Assembly: GCA_030710605.1 (NCBI GenBank)
Contig: CP092868.1
Coordinates: 27,561,646 to 27,625,645, forward strand
Direction: 5' to 3'
Source of the DNA: Cordylochernes scorpioides
Lineage: Eukaryota; Arthropoda; Arachnida; Pseudoscorpiones; Chernetidae
DNA: 64,000 nt
Position 1 is the first letter of the stretch, and each line of letters begins with the position of its first letter. A program made the position numbers and the translations under genes. The notes beneath the pieces were generated by a model. It searched no databases and was not told the origin of the DNA. It worked only from the letters and a program-made list of their open reading frames with translations. Below, piece by piece: positions 19,250 through 30,725 of the stretch.

Positions 19250-20395
19250 TGAATATTGTTATTGCATTACTTGTGTATAGATGGTGCGTTTATGCCTTAT
19301 TTTGACTATGATTATCATGGTCTGTACCATGTATATTTGGTAAAGGTGCCTCTACAGTGAATACTGCCACAAACTTCCATGATTATGCTGGCCTGTACCA
19401 TGTGTATTTGGAACTACTACCACTACAGTAAATACTGCCACAACTTTACATGATCATGCTCGACTTTAACATGTGTATTTGGTAATAATGCCGCTACAGT
19501 AAATACTGCCACAACTCACAGTGTTTATGCTAGCTTGTACCATGGATACTTGGGGATACTGCCCCTAGAGTAAATACTACTACAACCTACATTATTATGC
19601 TAGGTTTTACCATGTGTATTTGGCAAAGGTGCCGCTACAGTAAATACTGCAACAACCCACAGTGATTTATGCTGGTCTGTACCATGCCTACTTGAGACCA
19701 CCCTACTACAGTAAATACTGCCACAACCCACTTTGACCTGTACCATGTTGACTTGAGACTACTTCCACTATAGTAAATACTGCTACAACCCACCATGATA
19801 ATACTGGATTGTACCATGTGTACTTGGGTCTTTGCGACTACAGTAAATACTGCCACAATGCCACTACAGTAAATACTGCCACAACCCACAATTATTATGC
19901 TAGCTTTTACCACGTATACTTTGGACAACTACCACTTCAGTAAATGCTCCTACAACCCTCCATTTTTAGACTAACCTGTACCATGTGTACGTGAGACAAT
20001 TGTCCCTACAGTAAATAATGCTACAACCCACCATTATTATGCTGACTTGTACCACGTATATTTGAGACCAATACCACTACAGTAAATACTGCCACAAACC
20101 ATTCTGACTTGTACCACATATACTTGGAACAACTACCACTACAGTAAATACTGCCACAAACCATTCTGACTTGTACCACATATACTTGGAACAACTACCA
20201 CTACAGTAAATACTGCCACAAACCATTCTGACTTGTACCACATATACTTGGAACAACTACCACTACAGTAAATACTGCCACAAACCATTCTGACTTGTAC
20301 CACATATACTTGGAACAACTACCACTACAGTAAATACTGCCACTACAGTAATTATGCCCGCCTGTACCACGGCCTAACTGCAGCAATATTTAACA
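19250..20395. repeat. Minisatellite of ~60-bp units derived from the SINE 3' region
   Basis: About 18 units of the type ACTACAGTAAATACTGCCAC + AACCCAC...ATTATTATGCT + TTGTACCATGTGTACTTGG. The last four (20075-20335) are almost identical with period 62. The order of blocks (CAGTAAA, GCCA, CCATGATTAT, TGGCCTGTA, GTGTA) follows the SINE body at 28930-29010, so I infer that the array arose from a SINE 3' segment. Confidence 0.85.
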
Positions 20396-20660
20396 GCCCA
20401 GGAAACAAGAAGGTCGATTCCCAGCAGTAATTGGAAAATGGAAAGATGAATAATTCAGACGTTATGCTAAGTGGAACAAAACAAACCCATCTCCCAAAAC
20501 ATCTTTCAAACTTCTAAAATATTCCTAAAGGAAAATTATACATCTTTATAAGATATCCATAAAATTTAACAGCATTATTCTCAAACATAATATTGTTTTA
20601 TTTCTAATAAGAAATTAAATTTGTATAAGTTTGGGATAATAACTCCATAATTCGAGGGTA
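20396..20660. other. AT-rich spacer
   Basis: No supported feature. Confidence 0.4.
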
Positions 20661-20663
20661 GAT

Positions 20664-20873
20664 TTGTACACAAGGTTGTCCTAAAAGTTCGTAAACACTT
20701 GGAAAAAATTGAAATACCAATATTATTCGCCGTTATGTATAATGTCTTTGTATTATGTATAGGGTGATTGTATCGTGTATTATTATGTATTCGCCGTTAT
20801 AATATTATTCGAAATATAATAAGAAAAACAACGTTTTAAGAAAGACACGAAATTTTGGGATAACCTTATATAC
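20664..20873. mobile_element. MITE family F, uninterrupted copy
   Basis: Termini AAGGTTGTCCTAAAAGTTCG and CGAAATTTTGGGATAACCTT are inverted repeats. It is a useful reference copy for the interrupted copies at 2445 and 11795. Confidence 0.8.
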
Positions 20874-21034
20874 GATCGATTTTAGACAACAAAAAATGAT
20901 CGAAATGGATTTTTTAAAAAGAACAGTGCTTCAAAGTACTGTTGGATTGTGAAAAATACCTTACTATAAGAATCCATCTTAAAAGATAAGATTCTTTATT
21001 GTTACTTCCATATTGTAAAATGGCAATTACGTAT

Positions 21035-21625
21035 TGAATGAGACAGAGATAATTTTGTTCACACTTGGTTATCTCGTGTGTCTTCAATAAAGGTCACTGT
21101 AATATCTTTCAGGGTTATTGTTTGAATCCCGATATACATGCTAAAAGGTACAACATCTTTAAGTTTTGTTCACACTTGGTTATCTCGTGTGCCTTCAATA
21201 AAGGTCACTGTAATATCTTTCAGAGTTACTGTGTGAATCCTGATATACATGCTAAAAGGTACAACTTCCTTAGGTTTTGTTCACACTTGGTTATCTCGTG
21301 TATCTTCAATAAAGGTTACTGTAATATATTTCAGAGTTACTGTCTGAATCCCGAAATACATGCTAAAAGGTACAACTTCCTTAGGTTTTGTTCACACTTG
21401 GTTATCTCGTGTATCTTCAATAAAGATCACTGTAATATATTTCAAAGTTTATTGTCTAAATCCCGATATACATACTAAAAGGTACAACTTCTTCAAGTTT
21501 TGTTCACATTGTTTATCTCGTGTGTCTTCAATAATGGTCACTGTAATATCTTTCAAAGTTACTGTCTGAATCCCGATAATACATACTAAAAGGTACAACT
21601 TCCTTAGGTTTTATCCATGAGTATA
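21035..21625. mobile_element. MITE family V with five internal ~111-bp units
   Basis: Five head-to-tail units (period 111 measured between ACATGCTAAAAGG at 21136, 21247 and 21358). They end in TTTTATCCATGAGTATA. The left terminal repeat is not recognisable. Confidence 0.85.
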
Positions 21626-21859
21626 AATCAAACTTAATGGGCGTCTCTTTTCCTCTCGACAATTTACGAGTAGTTAAAAAGGTCTATTCAAAAGTATGTT
21701 TCAACCAATAATACCATTTTTTTCATTCTGACAGTTTCAGGATCCCTCAAATCCACTCTCAGAACGTTTCAATACTCTATTTATCATCCTTTTCTATATC
21801 AGCTTTCTTCCAAGACATTATTGGAAAGCGTAGATCAGCCAGTAACTATAAGATATTTA

Positions 21860-22128
21860 AGCTATTTTCAACGCCTATGATTATTTTTGAAATAAAACAA
21901 TTTCTACTCTCTTTACTTCAATGATAAAAATAATGGGAGGGCCTGGCTCATCAATGGTAAACCCTCCCAGCGGTTTCGTCAGTTTAATCTACTATACCGC
22001 TGTTATATTGCATTGAGTTGTTCTCATTTTATACCGAAATTGAAACTAAACTCTTAGAAAAGGTATTTTAAATGAACTATGGGTACATAAACTTTGAGTA
22101 CAGTAGAAATATATATAATTATAAATAA
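21860..22128. mobile_element. MITE family J, right end missing
   Basis: CTACTCTCTTTACTTCAATG, GGGAGGGCCTGGCTCATCAA, GCGGTTTCGTCAGTTTAATC and ATGAACTATGGGTACATAAA match J. The right outer repeat is absent. Confidence 0.75.
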
Positions 22129-22139
22129 TTATGAGGTGT

Positions 22140-22465
22140 GGTGAGAAACAGAGCTGGAGCGTTTGCGTTGTTCAAATTTTGGAAGACGGCTGAAGAGAAG
22201 GGAAAGCTATATACATAATCTAATTGATGTAAATAATTATATGTAAATAATATTTGTCAGGATTAGAATGACGAATCCTGTATGGGACTTTGATCCCAGT
22301 AAAAGGCTTGTTGCTGCTGTTGTATATAATCACAGTGTAGAAAATACTATACTATACCTGCTACATATAGGTTTCTCTCTGTATTCTTAGTTCTCTTCTC
22401 TTACTCTGTAAACTGGCGAATCCTTTATAGGACGAGAGGTCCTCAATAAAGGCTTTTGTTGTTGT
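22140..22465 (+). mobile_element. Two LINE 3' tails in tandem
   Basis: Two tail signatures: GACGAATCCTGTATGGGACT + TTGATCCCAGTAAAAGGC (22280-22320) and GGCGAATCCTTTATAGGACG + AGAGGTCCTCAATAAAGGC (22424-22458), each ending in a GTTGTT-type tail. Stems GGGA/TCCC and AGGAC/GTCCT precede the A-rich signal. A near-identical block is at 45735-46000. Confidence 0.75.
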
Positions 22466-22599
22466 ATAAGTATAAATAATTAACACATGCGCTTCGAACA
22501 TTGCTCTTCCGAAAATTGAAAATAAAAGTATCTTTAAAACATATAATCCTGATATATTATATATTTATAATTATGTGTATACCCCTGTAATATTACAGA

Positions 22600-22750
22600 A
22601 AATACAACATTACAGCGGTATGTTAGATTCAACTGAAAAAAAAAAAAAAACGCTGAGAGGGTTCACTATTAATAAACAAGGTCCATCAATTATTTAATCA
22701 TTGTACTAAGGGCAGTAAAATTATGTTTTATGTCAAAAAGAATCCTAATA
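22600..22750. mobile_element. MITE family J, right-half fragment
   Basis: Decayed J core (CATTACAGCGGTATGTTAGA, GCTGAGAGGGTTCACTATTA) and the right inner repeat CTAAGGGCAGTAAAATT. Confidence 0.6.
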
Positions 22751-22868
22751 CAGATACTTCCCTGGTTTTAAATTTTAACAAAATTATTAAGAAATCATGG
22801 GTTTGGTTTCTTTTCTCATTTCTTTCCTATTGTATCAAAAAGAAGTATACGCATAAAAAATAGTTTAT

Positions 22869-23389
22869 ATCCCTATATATGTAAAAGTCAGTTTATGTAT
22901 GTATGTTTGTTTGTCGGCTATACACGTTCACAATACGTAACTAATCTGACTGAATTTTTTTAACAATATATAGAATAGAATCTGGAAAAACTTATAGTGA
23001 AAATTTTAGGTCTCTATCCCGAGTATTTTCGTCGAGTTATTTGCAAATTTGCCTTTTCGCTCGCGAGCAGCGCCTCTAGCGGTGAAGATAGGAGGTAATA
23101 TCACCTGACCTAATGTACATGTAAAGTTTGGAGCGGGACGTTTCACAAGAGTGACATCCACAGCGCTAATTTATAATTGTAACGAATAGTATTTGAAAAT
23201 CAAAATAATATAAATTTCAAATATCGTTGTGAAAATTTACATTTTTTTTATATTTCGAAAACACATGAAGTTTGGAGAAGGATGTTTCACAAGAGTGAAA
23301 TACAGGGAGCCAATTTATAATTATGACGAATAGTATTTGAATAAAAACAATCGTGTAAAACTCGGGCGTTGCCCGAGTAATTCGGCTAG
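22869..23389 (+). mobile_element. Non-autonomous Helitron
   Basis: The 5' end CCCTATATATGTAAAAGTCA is followed by TATGTATGTATGTTTGTTTG. The 3' end has a perfect GC hairpin (CTCGGGCGTTGCCCGAG) then TAATTCGGCTAGT. No Rep/helicase frame is present. An internal segment (AGTTTGGAGCGGGACGTTTC / GTTTGGAGAAGGATGTTTCA) is partly duplicated. Confidence 0.75.
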
Positions 23390-23704
23390 TTTCGTATAAC
23401 AGATGCTGCACGGATCATAGTAACTCTGTAATTAGTTGTCGTTGAGAAAGTACGGTAACTATGCGACAGACAAACTTTGCGTCAGGTGTTTCCTTGGTTA
23501 CGACCTAAGATGTAATAAGGTTTTATTACGCCATGTCGTAAATCCACCCCCTCTCTCCATCTTGGAGTCTTCTAATTAGAAAAGCCTCAACATGTTCACG
23601 CCTTTTACATAGATCTAGTTGAAATTTTCTTCTTATGCAAATTTTGTTAATAGTTTAGTTAATTATGCAAATTTTTAACTATATAAACAGCTAGCTGGAC
23701 AAAA

Positions 23705-24235
23705 AAGAGTAGTTAGTGAAAGGTTGTGTGTAATTATTCAAAAAGATGTGTGTAGTTAGTCAAAAAGATGTGTGTAGTTATTCAAAGATTTGTGTGTAGC
23801 TATTCAAAAAGATGTGGGAGTTATTAAAAAAGATGTGTGTAATTATTCAAAAGGTTGTGTGTAGTTCGTCAAAAATGTGTGTGTAGTTATTCAAAAAGAT
23901 GTGTGTAGTTATTCAAAAGGTTGTGTGTAGTTCGTCAAAAAGGTGTTTGTATTTAGTTAAAAAGATGTGTGTAGTTTACAAAAAGTGTTGTGTAGTTAGT
24001 TAAAAAGTGTATGTTAGTTATTCAAAAAGTTGTGTGTAGTTAGTTAAAATGATGTGTGTAGTTATTCAAAAGGTTGTGTGTAGTTATTCAAAAAGTGTTG
24101 TGTAATTAGTTTAAAAGATGTGTGTAGTTATTCAAAAAGATGTGTGTATTTGGTTAAAAAGTTGTGTGTAGTTAAAAAGTTGTGTGTAGTTAAAAAGTTG
24201 TGTGTAGTTAGTTAAAAAGTTGTGTGTAGTTAGCA
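23705..24235. repeat. ~22-bp minisatellite, ~24 units
   Basis: Units of TGTGTGTAGTTATTCAAAAA+GA with variants (TTAGTTAAAAAGT, TTCGTCAAAAAGG). Confidence 0.95.
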
Positions 24236-24765
24236 ATCGAACGGCTCAAATTCGAGGGTAATAATCAGCAGAAAAGGCCCGGCTTATCTAGATACAGTCT
24301 ACGCTCTGCCAAACCAAAACATAAAGTACTAACCAGGCTTATAAAGGAAGTGGCAAGGATTCCCAGCTATCACTGCTAGGCTCGAAGTAGCTACCGCCTA
24401 CAACACTTCCAAGCTGAAGAATCATAAAGAAAGATTATGTTCTTAAAACCATAAGACATATATAAACTGGTTGAAATTATATAATTCATGAAATACAGAT
24501 AATTGGGACGTGTTAAGTAAAGCGTATCTTATATTTTTCTAAAATGGCATACTTTCGAGTATTAAGCTTTTTCAAAACGTATGAAAATATGTATATGGGG
24601 TTAGAATAGCAGAGTAGCAACATCATATATTCGGAAATATCTTTATTTACGGGGCTACTAGCCAGAATGGATCATTTCGAGCCCCAGACATCATATATTC
24701 GTTAAACTGAGTATTGATAAGGGTTTTCTGTTTTCTATTATATCTATCTTTCTCGTAAAAATAGA
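24236..24765. other. Unassigned spacer
   Basis: 24240-24430 is slightly less AT-rich (CTAGATACAGTCTACGCTCT) but without a recognisable product. The rest is AT-rich. Confidence 0.35.
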
Positions 24766-24767
24766 GG

Positions 24768-25015
24768 CTGCCTGGCTGGCATTCATATTTCTTGAAAATA
24801 AAGATAATTCAGCCAGTAAATCCTTTTATTATCTCGACGTTTCGTCAAAATTCTTTTGTCCTCGTCAGGAGCAAACAAAATTAAACATTTAGCAAGGCGT
24901 TAAATATCATTCTAAAGTTCCAAACGCGTTCTCACGCGATATTTACTTTTTTTTTAAAGATTAGGTAATGAAAAGATTTACTGGCCGAAAGTATCTTTAT
25001 TTTCAAGAGATCTAT
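24768..25015 (-). mobile_element. PLE-terminus remnant with hammerhead-like motif
   Basis: The minus strand has CTCCTGACGAGGACAAAAGA, TTTTGACGAAACGTCGAGAT and AATAAAAGG, then CCAGCCAGGCAGCCTC at the outer edge. CTGACGA and GAAA flank a strong stem. The same block occurs at 30930-31145 and 58545-58980. Confidence 0.55.
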
Positions 25016-25610
25016 CTTTCTGTTATCAGAAAAACTATCGAAAATTGATAATCTTTTCAATTTAGAGAATTGGTCATTACCATTTTTCTTGTGAATAAAT
25101 CAAGAAAAAAACACCAAGCAAATTTGTTCTGGGGTTATTTGTCTTTGACAGCGTTGTACAAGCTATACATTTTCAATCGATCAAGATGAGTTTACCTCTT
25201 TTTATAATTTGAAAAAAGAAAAACCTATTTTAAAACATGTTGAATAAAGATATCAATCCCTCTTATCGAAAATCAACATCACCTTGTTTTCATGTCACTA
25301 ACCAATTTTCACTCTAGTATTCTATTAAAAACAAATTTTTCGCTATAGAATCTTGTTGATAAAAGATAAATATGATATAAAAACACTATAAATAGAACTA
25401 ATTAATTAAAATTAATTGAAATATCGAAAAAAATCGATAGTTCACCCGAATATTCCACGAACGAAGCGTTGACTGACCAAACAACCTGCAATGGATCAAT
25501 AAAATTGATTCTGGAACGCTAGCGGCTGTTTCTTTTTTCTTAGAAGGACATCTTTGATTTATTTTTGTATATTTACATATCCAACAGTGTTAAACAGTGT
25601 ACCACTGTAT
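25016..25610. other. AT-rich spacer
   Basis: No supported feature. Confidence 0.5.
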
Positions 25611-25614
25611 TATA

Positions 25615-25978
25615 TACAGTTAAACCTGTTTATAGCGCCCCCTCTAAATAGCAACCTTCCTCTCTATAGCGCCCGATTTTAAATATGTAGTACGATTCGA
25701 TTTATATTGTAACAAAGTATTTATTATTGTATTTACAGAGTATTATTCTATGTTTATATTTTGCTATACTCTGTACACTTTCCTCTTTTGCTTATCTTTT
25801 GTTTATCACTTATAGTTTGTTCTTGGCTGAAATAAATTGTTGTGTCATCCCGAATTTGGTCTTCCCTAATTCTCCACGTGGTAATATTAAATGTGACCTG
25901 TCTATATAGCACCTCTTCTCTATAGCACCCTATTTTGGTGAGTCCCAAGAGGAGGCGCAATAGACAGGTTTAACTGTA
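25615..25978. mobile_element. MITE family T (pogo-type), interrupted by a TRIM solo LTR
   Basis: Inverted termini TACAGTTAAACCTGTTTATA and AATAGACAGGTTTAACTGTA. Interior TTTTGGTGAGTCCCAAGAGG. Compared with the uninterrupted copy at 26126-26308, the LTR plus ATAT has been added at the GATTTA^CATTAAA position. Confidence 0.85.
25708..25883 (+). mobile_element. Solo LTR of the TRIM family, plus orientation
   Basis: 176 bp starting TGTAACAAAGTATTTATT and ending TCTCCACGTGGTA, flanked by ATAT (25704-25707 and 25884-25887). It lies inside MITE T. Confidence 0.85.
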
Positions 25979-26125
25979 TATATATATATATATCATTTAG
26001 TACTATCTTCGGAAAAGTAAAATACTCTGTAATATATATATAAATAATAAACAAAATAGATTCCGAAGTTGAATTTCTTATTTTATTGTATATTCTTCTC
26101 TAACTTTCGGGTATAACAGAAGTAT

Positions 26126-26308
26126 TACAGTTAAACCTATCTATAGCGCCTCCTCTAAATAGCGCCTTCATCTCTATAGCACCCGATTTTAAATACGTAG
26201 TACGATGCGTTTTTACATTAAAAGTGACCTGTCTATAGCACCCCCCTCTCTATAGCACCCTATTTTGGTGAGTCCCAAGAGAGAGCGCTATAGAGAGGTT
26301 TAACTGTA
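26126..26308. mobile_element. MITE family T, uninterrupted copy
   Basis: TACAGTTAAACCTATCTATA and TATAGAGAGGTTTAACTGTA are inverted. It serves as the empty-site reference for 25615-25978. Confidence 0.85.
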
Positions 26309-26429
26309 ATAAAAAATTCAAAATTTTATTTTATATCATATTTTATAATATACTGCTAGAGAAGGGTGTCTTATACCCGAAACCTTTATAAGAATATTTA
26401 AAAAAAAAATTGAAAACAAGAAACTTATT

Positions 26430-26540
26430 CTCTTTCGAATAAGCTTTTGCTTATCCCTAGTACACATGGTACAGGCCATGATAATCATAGTGGGTAGAAG
26501 TAGGCGAATGTTCTTACTGTAAGTGCACCACATGTATTCA
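26430..26540 (-). mobile_element. SINE 3' fragment
   Basis: The minus strand contains GTGGTGCACTTACAGTAAGA, CTATGATTATCATGGCCTGT and CCATGTGTACTAGGGATAAG, matching the last ~100 bp of the SINE at 28720. Confidence 0.75.
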
Positions 26541-26619
26541 GGAATAAGCCGTTTTGTTTATAATTTTATAGTATTTTGTTTTTAATCTCAAATTTATTTG
26601 AATATTCCTTTATTTTAGG

Positions 26620-26835
26620 TATTTGTTGTTGTTGTTGTCGTGTCCAAAGAAGAATCTTAGATGTCTCCATGCATCTCCATCACAGCAGCAGCAATATCCA
26701 CTATCTTGCTCTTCATTGGAAAATGGGTGCCGTTGCCACGTTAGTCACCTTGGAAATGAACCAGAATTTGGTCGAATATTCCAAGGGTCCAGGGGGGGGG
26801 GGAACACAGGGAGGTGTGGTCGGACTTCTCCCCCT
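26620..26835 (-). mobile_element. LINE 3' region fragment
   Basis: Shares ATTGGAAAATGGGTGCCGTT, GCCACGTTAGTCACCTTGGA and AAGGGTCCAGGGGGG with 30597-30720 and 48840-48930, adjoining one copy of the GTTGTTGTTGTCGTGTCCAA tail unit. Both strands have open frames but neither is recognisable. Confidence 0.5.
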
Positions 26836-27084
26836 CATTTTTATGTATTTATTTTTATTTTTTAAATTTATTTATTACAAAACACACGCTATATCCTATG
26901 TGGATATTTGCATGTAAATGTTTAATCTATTTTATGTAGATAGTTTTTAAATATATATATACAAATTATTTCTCATTTTGAAGAGAGAGTGAAAGTTATG
27001 TTGTAATGTGTCCAATTTTTATTTACATCTAATCATTTGCTATTTCTTTATGTTGAATAAAAGGATGATCCTAATGTTATAACT

Positions 27085-27510
27085 ATATACTTTATTTATT
27101 AAAATTACAATTATATTCTCACAATGAGTATCTTTTTTATTTAAAAAACGCTTTTGTCTCACCTATGTAGGTTGCATTGCAATCTTGGCATTGAATTGAG
27201 TAAATTGCATTGGTTTGAATTTTAGGTTCCAGTTGTTTTTTCAAAATGTAATGAAAAGATAGCACATATTCTTCGCAGAAAAGGAATTCAAACGTATTTT
27301 AGTAACCATCAATCCATAGGTCAACTTCTTAGAAATCCCATAACTAAATCTGAAAAACAACTGGAACCTAAAATTCAAACCAATGCAATTTACTCAATTC
27401 AATGCCAAGACTGCAATGCTACCTAATGCTATAGGTGAGACAGGAGCGTTTTTTAAATAAAAAATATACTCATTGTAAGATTATAATTGTAATTTTAATA
27501 CTTTTTCACA
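27085..27510. pseudogene. PLE remnant: GIY-YIG fragment in a head-to-head inverted arrangement
   Basis: The plus arm (27245-27460) encodes FHILRRKGIQTYFSNHQ, LLRNPITKSEKQLEPKI and NAIYSIQCQDCNAT. This is the same order as the PLE protein at 52996-55161 (ARFLRQHGITTYF...LIRHPITRS...AVYSVSCDQCNATYVGETG). A stop/frameshift follows NAT and GETG is then found in another frame. The left arm (27120-27240) carries the same GIY-YIG region inverted. The copy is dead but keeps the head-to-head layout of the intact composite. Confidence 0.75.
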
Positions 27511-28718
27511 ATTTTATCATGAATACTTTATTTATATAACTTAGACGATTCATATAATAACAAAGAAAGGTAAACAAATTGTTATAACAAGAACAAATCA
27601 TTAGTAGTGTTCCTTTTTCAACAAAGGAGCTCAACTATATTTGTTACTATTCTGAGATTATATTTTTACATTCTGACAATTTATACATATGAAGAAATTA
27701 TTGTAATATTTCATTATAATATTAATTATAGTGTTTTTACTTCTCAAAAATATATAATTCTAATAAATTTATTTAAAAAAGGAATAAAATAATAGTGAAT
27801 ATATATTAAGAAAAAGGCATCTCACAATCAGGAAATATCTTTTGTATTAATTTATTCACCTGAGTCTATAACATTTTCACTTCTGTACTCTTTTTTTTCA
27901 AATAGAAAATATGTTTAAAGAATAATTAAATCAATACATTGCTTTCCGTAAAGAAAAAGATAAATATTTATCATTAAAGAAAAAATCGAATTTTTCTAGA
28001 TAAAGATATGAAATAGGTTCAAATTTATAAAATATATATATATTATAGAATATAATATAATGAAAAACAAATACATTATTAATGTTTAAAAACTTTCTCA
28101 GTTAACTCAAAATTTTGGTTTTAAAAATGTTGTAAAGAAAATTGATTTAAACATGTTTATTGAAGAAAGAAGTTTAAAGTAAATTTTTAAAACAAAATTT
28201 ATAGTTGAAAATCTGAAAAAAGATAAAATTTCTAAATAGAATATAATAATGAAAAAACAAATACATTATTAATGTTTTAAAAACTTTCTCAAATAACTCA
28301 AAAATTTCAATTTTAAAAATGTTAAAAAGAAAATTGACGTGAAAAAGGTTTATTGAAGAAATAAGTTTAGAAGTAAATGGTCAAATCTATTTATTTGGTC
28401 AGAGATAATCCTCATATTGGAAAATACGATTTGAAATGATTAAATCTGTCTTGAAGGTTTGTAAATATTCCATGGATTTCTTTCAAAGTCATTTAGGAAA
28501 ATCCTGAATATCTTCAATGTTATATGATTTGTTTATCTTTTTTATTTGTCTTTTCAAGTTATTCAGCATTGTTATAAAAGGTATATTTATTTGAATCAAT
28601 AGATATCAATGAAATAATTGGAAAAAATATGGGAAAGTAAGGCTAAAACACACATAAACAAACTGTCTTTCTTTTATTTCGTACTATAATGATAACTATT
28701 AAAGATAAGTATATTATT
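27511..28718. other. AT-rich spacer with one internal duplication
   Basis: A ~140-bp segment (AATATAATAATGAAAAACAA type) occurs at ~28050-28210 and again at ~28240-28380. No gene was recognised. Confidence 0.45.
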
Positions 28719-28719
28719 A

Positions 28720-29035
28720 TGGGGGGTCGGTGGAAGGATGGTCTAAACCATTGGTTTTCGACCGCTACGACCCGGGTTCGATTCCCGCATCGGGCACTTT
28801 TTTTTTTGTTGTTTGAAAAAAATGCTCCAATGGCTCCCCATTCTTGTAAAAATCCAACCCCACCAGCGAATGCAAGTAACAAAACGGGGTTCAGGCACAT
28901 TTGTGAGTGCAAAGTCGAACTGCTTTTCACGTGTGGTGCACTTGCAGTAAAAGCAATCGCCAAATTTTACCTACCATGATTATCATGGCCTGTATTACGT
29001 GTACTAGGAATAAGTAAAAAAAAAAGTTTTTTTTT
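28720..29035 (+). mobile_element. tRNA-derived SINE, full-length reference copy
   Basis: The tRNA-like head (28725-28797) has GGAAGGATGGTCTAAACC at the box-A position and a clear box B GGGTTCGATTCCC, ending GCATCGGGCAC. A T-run follows, then a ~180-bp body (CAATGGCTCCCCATTCTTGT, GCACTTGCAGTAAAAGCAAT, ATGATTATCATGGCCTGTAT) and an A-rich tail after CTAGGAATAAG. Other copies are at 2526-2812, 26430-26540 and 34440-34985. Confidence 0.8.
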
Positions 29036-29079
29036 ATCTTACAAATATTTGGGGAATATCTTTTTTTCAAGTATAGTAG

Positions 29080-29880
29080 TTGCGGGAGGGTGATATTCAT
29101 GTATCGAAAAGAGACATCATCAGAACGATGGTACTGTACATCACTTTACTAGTGATGATAAATGATGAGTCACAACACCAGTTTGGGAAATTCAGACAAT
29201 AGCAAACCTATATATACAGTTATCTACATATACCTGTATATAGCGCCCCCTCTTGGAACTCACCAAAATCATATAAGAGATATTGTAATTTGAAAATTTC
29301 TTTTGATAATCTGTCTATATATTTGGAGTTAGATTATTTACATATTTACATATACAGTTAAACCTGTCTATAGCGCCCCCTCTAAATAGCGCCTTTCTCT
29401 CTATAGCGCCCGTTTTTAAATACGTAGTACGATGCGATTTACATTAAAAGTGATCTGTCTATAGCACCCTATTTTGATGAGTCCCAAGAGTGGGCGCTAT
29501 AGACAGGTTTAACTGTAGTACAATGCGATTTACATTAAAAGTGACTTGTCTATAGCACCCTATTTTGGTGAGTCCCAAGAGGGGGCGCTATAGACAGGTT
29601 TAACTGTAGTACAATGCGATTTACATTTAAGGTGACCTGTTTATAGCACCCCTTCTCTATAGCACCCTATTTTGGTGAGTCTCAAGAGGGGGCGCTATAG
29701 ACAGGTATATGCAAATAGGTATATGTAGGTAACTGTATATACAGGTTTGCTATTGTCTGAATTTCCCAAAAATGGTGTTGTGACTCATCATTTATCATCA
29801 CCAGTAAATTGATGTACAGTACCATCGTTCTGATGATGCCTCTTTTCGATACATGAATATCAATCCTCCGCAATTTTATG
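29080..29880. repeat. ~800-bp foldback enclosing a MITE T cluster
   Basis: Arms of ~160 bp (ATTCATGTATCGAAAAGAGA, CATCATCAGAACGATGGTAC, TTCAGACAATAGCAAACCTA) are inverted at 29700-29870. The centre is filled by MITE T sequence. Confidence 0.8.
29350..29708. repeat. MITE T plus two extra ~91-bp tail units
   Basis: A full T copy (29352-29517) is followed by two repeats of its right part (GTACAATGCGATTTACATTA ... GCGCTATAGACAGGTTTAAC), each ending in the terminal repeat. This is a small-scale version of the MITE L satellite at the window end. Confidence 0.8.
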
Positions 29881-30089
29881 TTGTAATCTAGCCTGAAAAT
29901 CGGCCCTTGCTACTTCACAAGCTTAAACATCTGTTTGGTAAATTAGACCGATTCCATAACCTCTCTCGTTGAATATTATGAAATTGAAGCCGCCTCTGTA
30001 CTGATAAAGTCCAAATCAAATTTTTAAAAACCTTCACAATAGTGTTTATTTGTAAATATTTTTACTATAAGCAGTTTTTCTTTGTAAGT

Positions 30090-30560
30090 AGTTTGTTGTA
30101 GTTGTTGTTGTCTTGTCCAATGAAGAGCCTCAGATATCTCCATGCATTTCTATCACAGCAGCATCAATGTCCACTATCTTGGGTGTGTATACTGTATTGT
30201 TGTCGTGTCCAATGAAGAGCCTCAGATGTCTCCATACATCTCTATCACAGCAGCAGCAATGTCCACTATCTTGGGTGTGTATACTGTATTGTTGTTGTCG
30301 TGTCCAATGAAGAGCCTCAGATGTATCCATGCATCTCTATCACAGCAGTATCAATGTCCACTATCTTGGGTGTGTATACTGTATTGTTGTTGTCGTGTCC
30401 AATGAAGAGCCTCAGATGTATCCATGCATCTCTATCACAGCAGTATCAATGTTCACTATCTTGGGTGTGTATACTGTATTGTTGTTGTCGTGTCCAATGA
30501 AGAGCCTCAGATGTATCCATGCATCTCTATCACAGCAGTATCAATGTTCACTATCTTGGG
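30090..30560 (-). repeat. Tandem array of a LINE 3'-terminal unit, 92-95 bp x5
   Basis: TCCAATGAAGAGCC recurs at 30116, 30208, 30303, 30398 and 30493. On the minus strand each unit spells the last codons of the LINE ORF (YTPKIVDI-type, then a short Ala/Val/Ile stretch, ending in a stop), followed by GGCTCTTCATTGGACACGAC and AACAACAA. Confidence 0.85.
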
Positions 30561-30725
30561 TGTGTAAATCTGCTGCTCTGAGTCTTTGTCAATTTTGCTC
30601 TTCATTGGAAAATGGATGCCGTTGCCACGTTAGTCACCTTGGAAACGAACCAGAATTTGTTCAAATATTACAAGGGTCCAGGGGGGACCGCAGGGAGGTG
30701 TGGTCGGACTTCTCCCCCCGGTAGT
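30561..30725 (-). mobile_element. LINE 3' region upstream of the tail array
   Basis: The minus strand reads FPMKSKIDKDSEQQ into the array unit, and further upstream shares the AAGGGTCCAGGGGGGACCGC block with 26760 and 48915. An in-frame stop shows decay. Confidence 0.5.

Noticed and set aside
21065..21569. ORFs reading through the 111-bp units (also 14259-14624 and 33418-34210)
   Set aside because: The unit is 111 bp, a multiple of three, so frames stay open by arithmetic. Units with indels break the frame.
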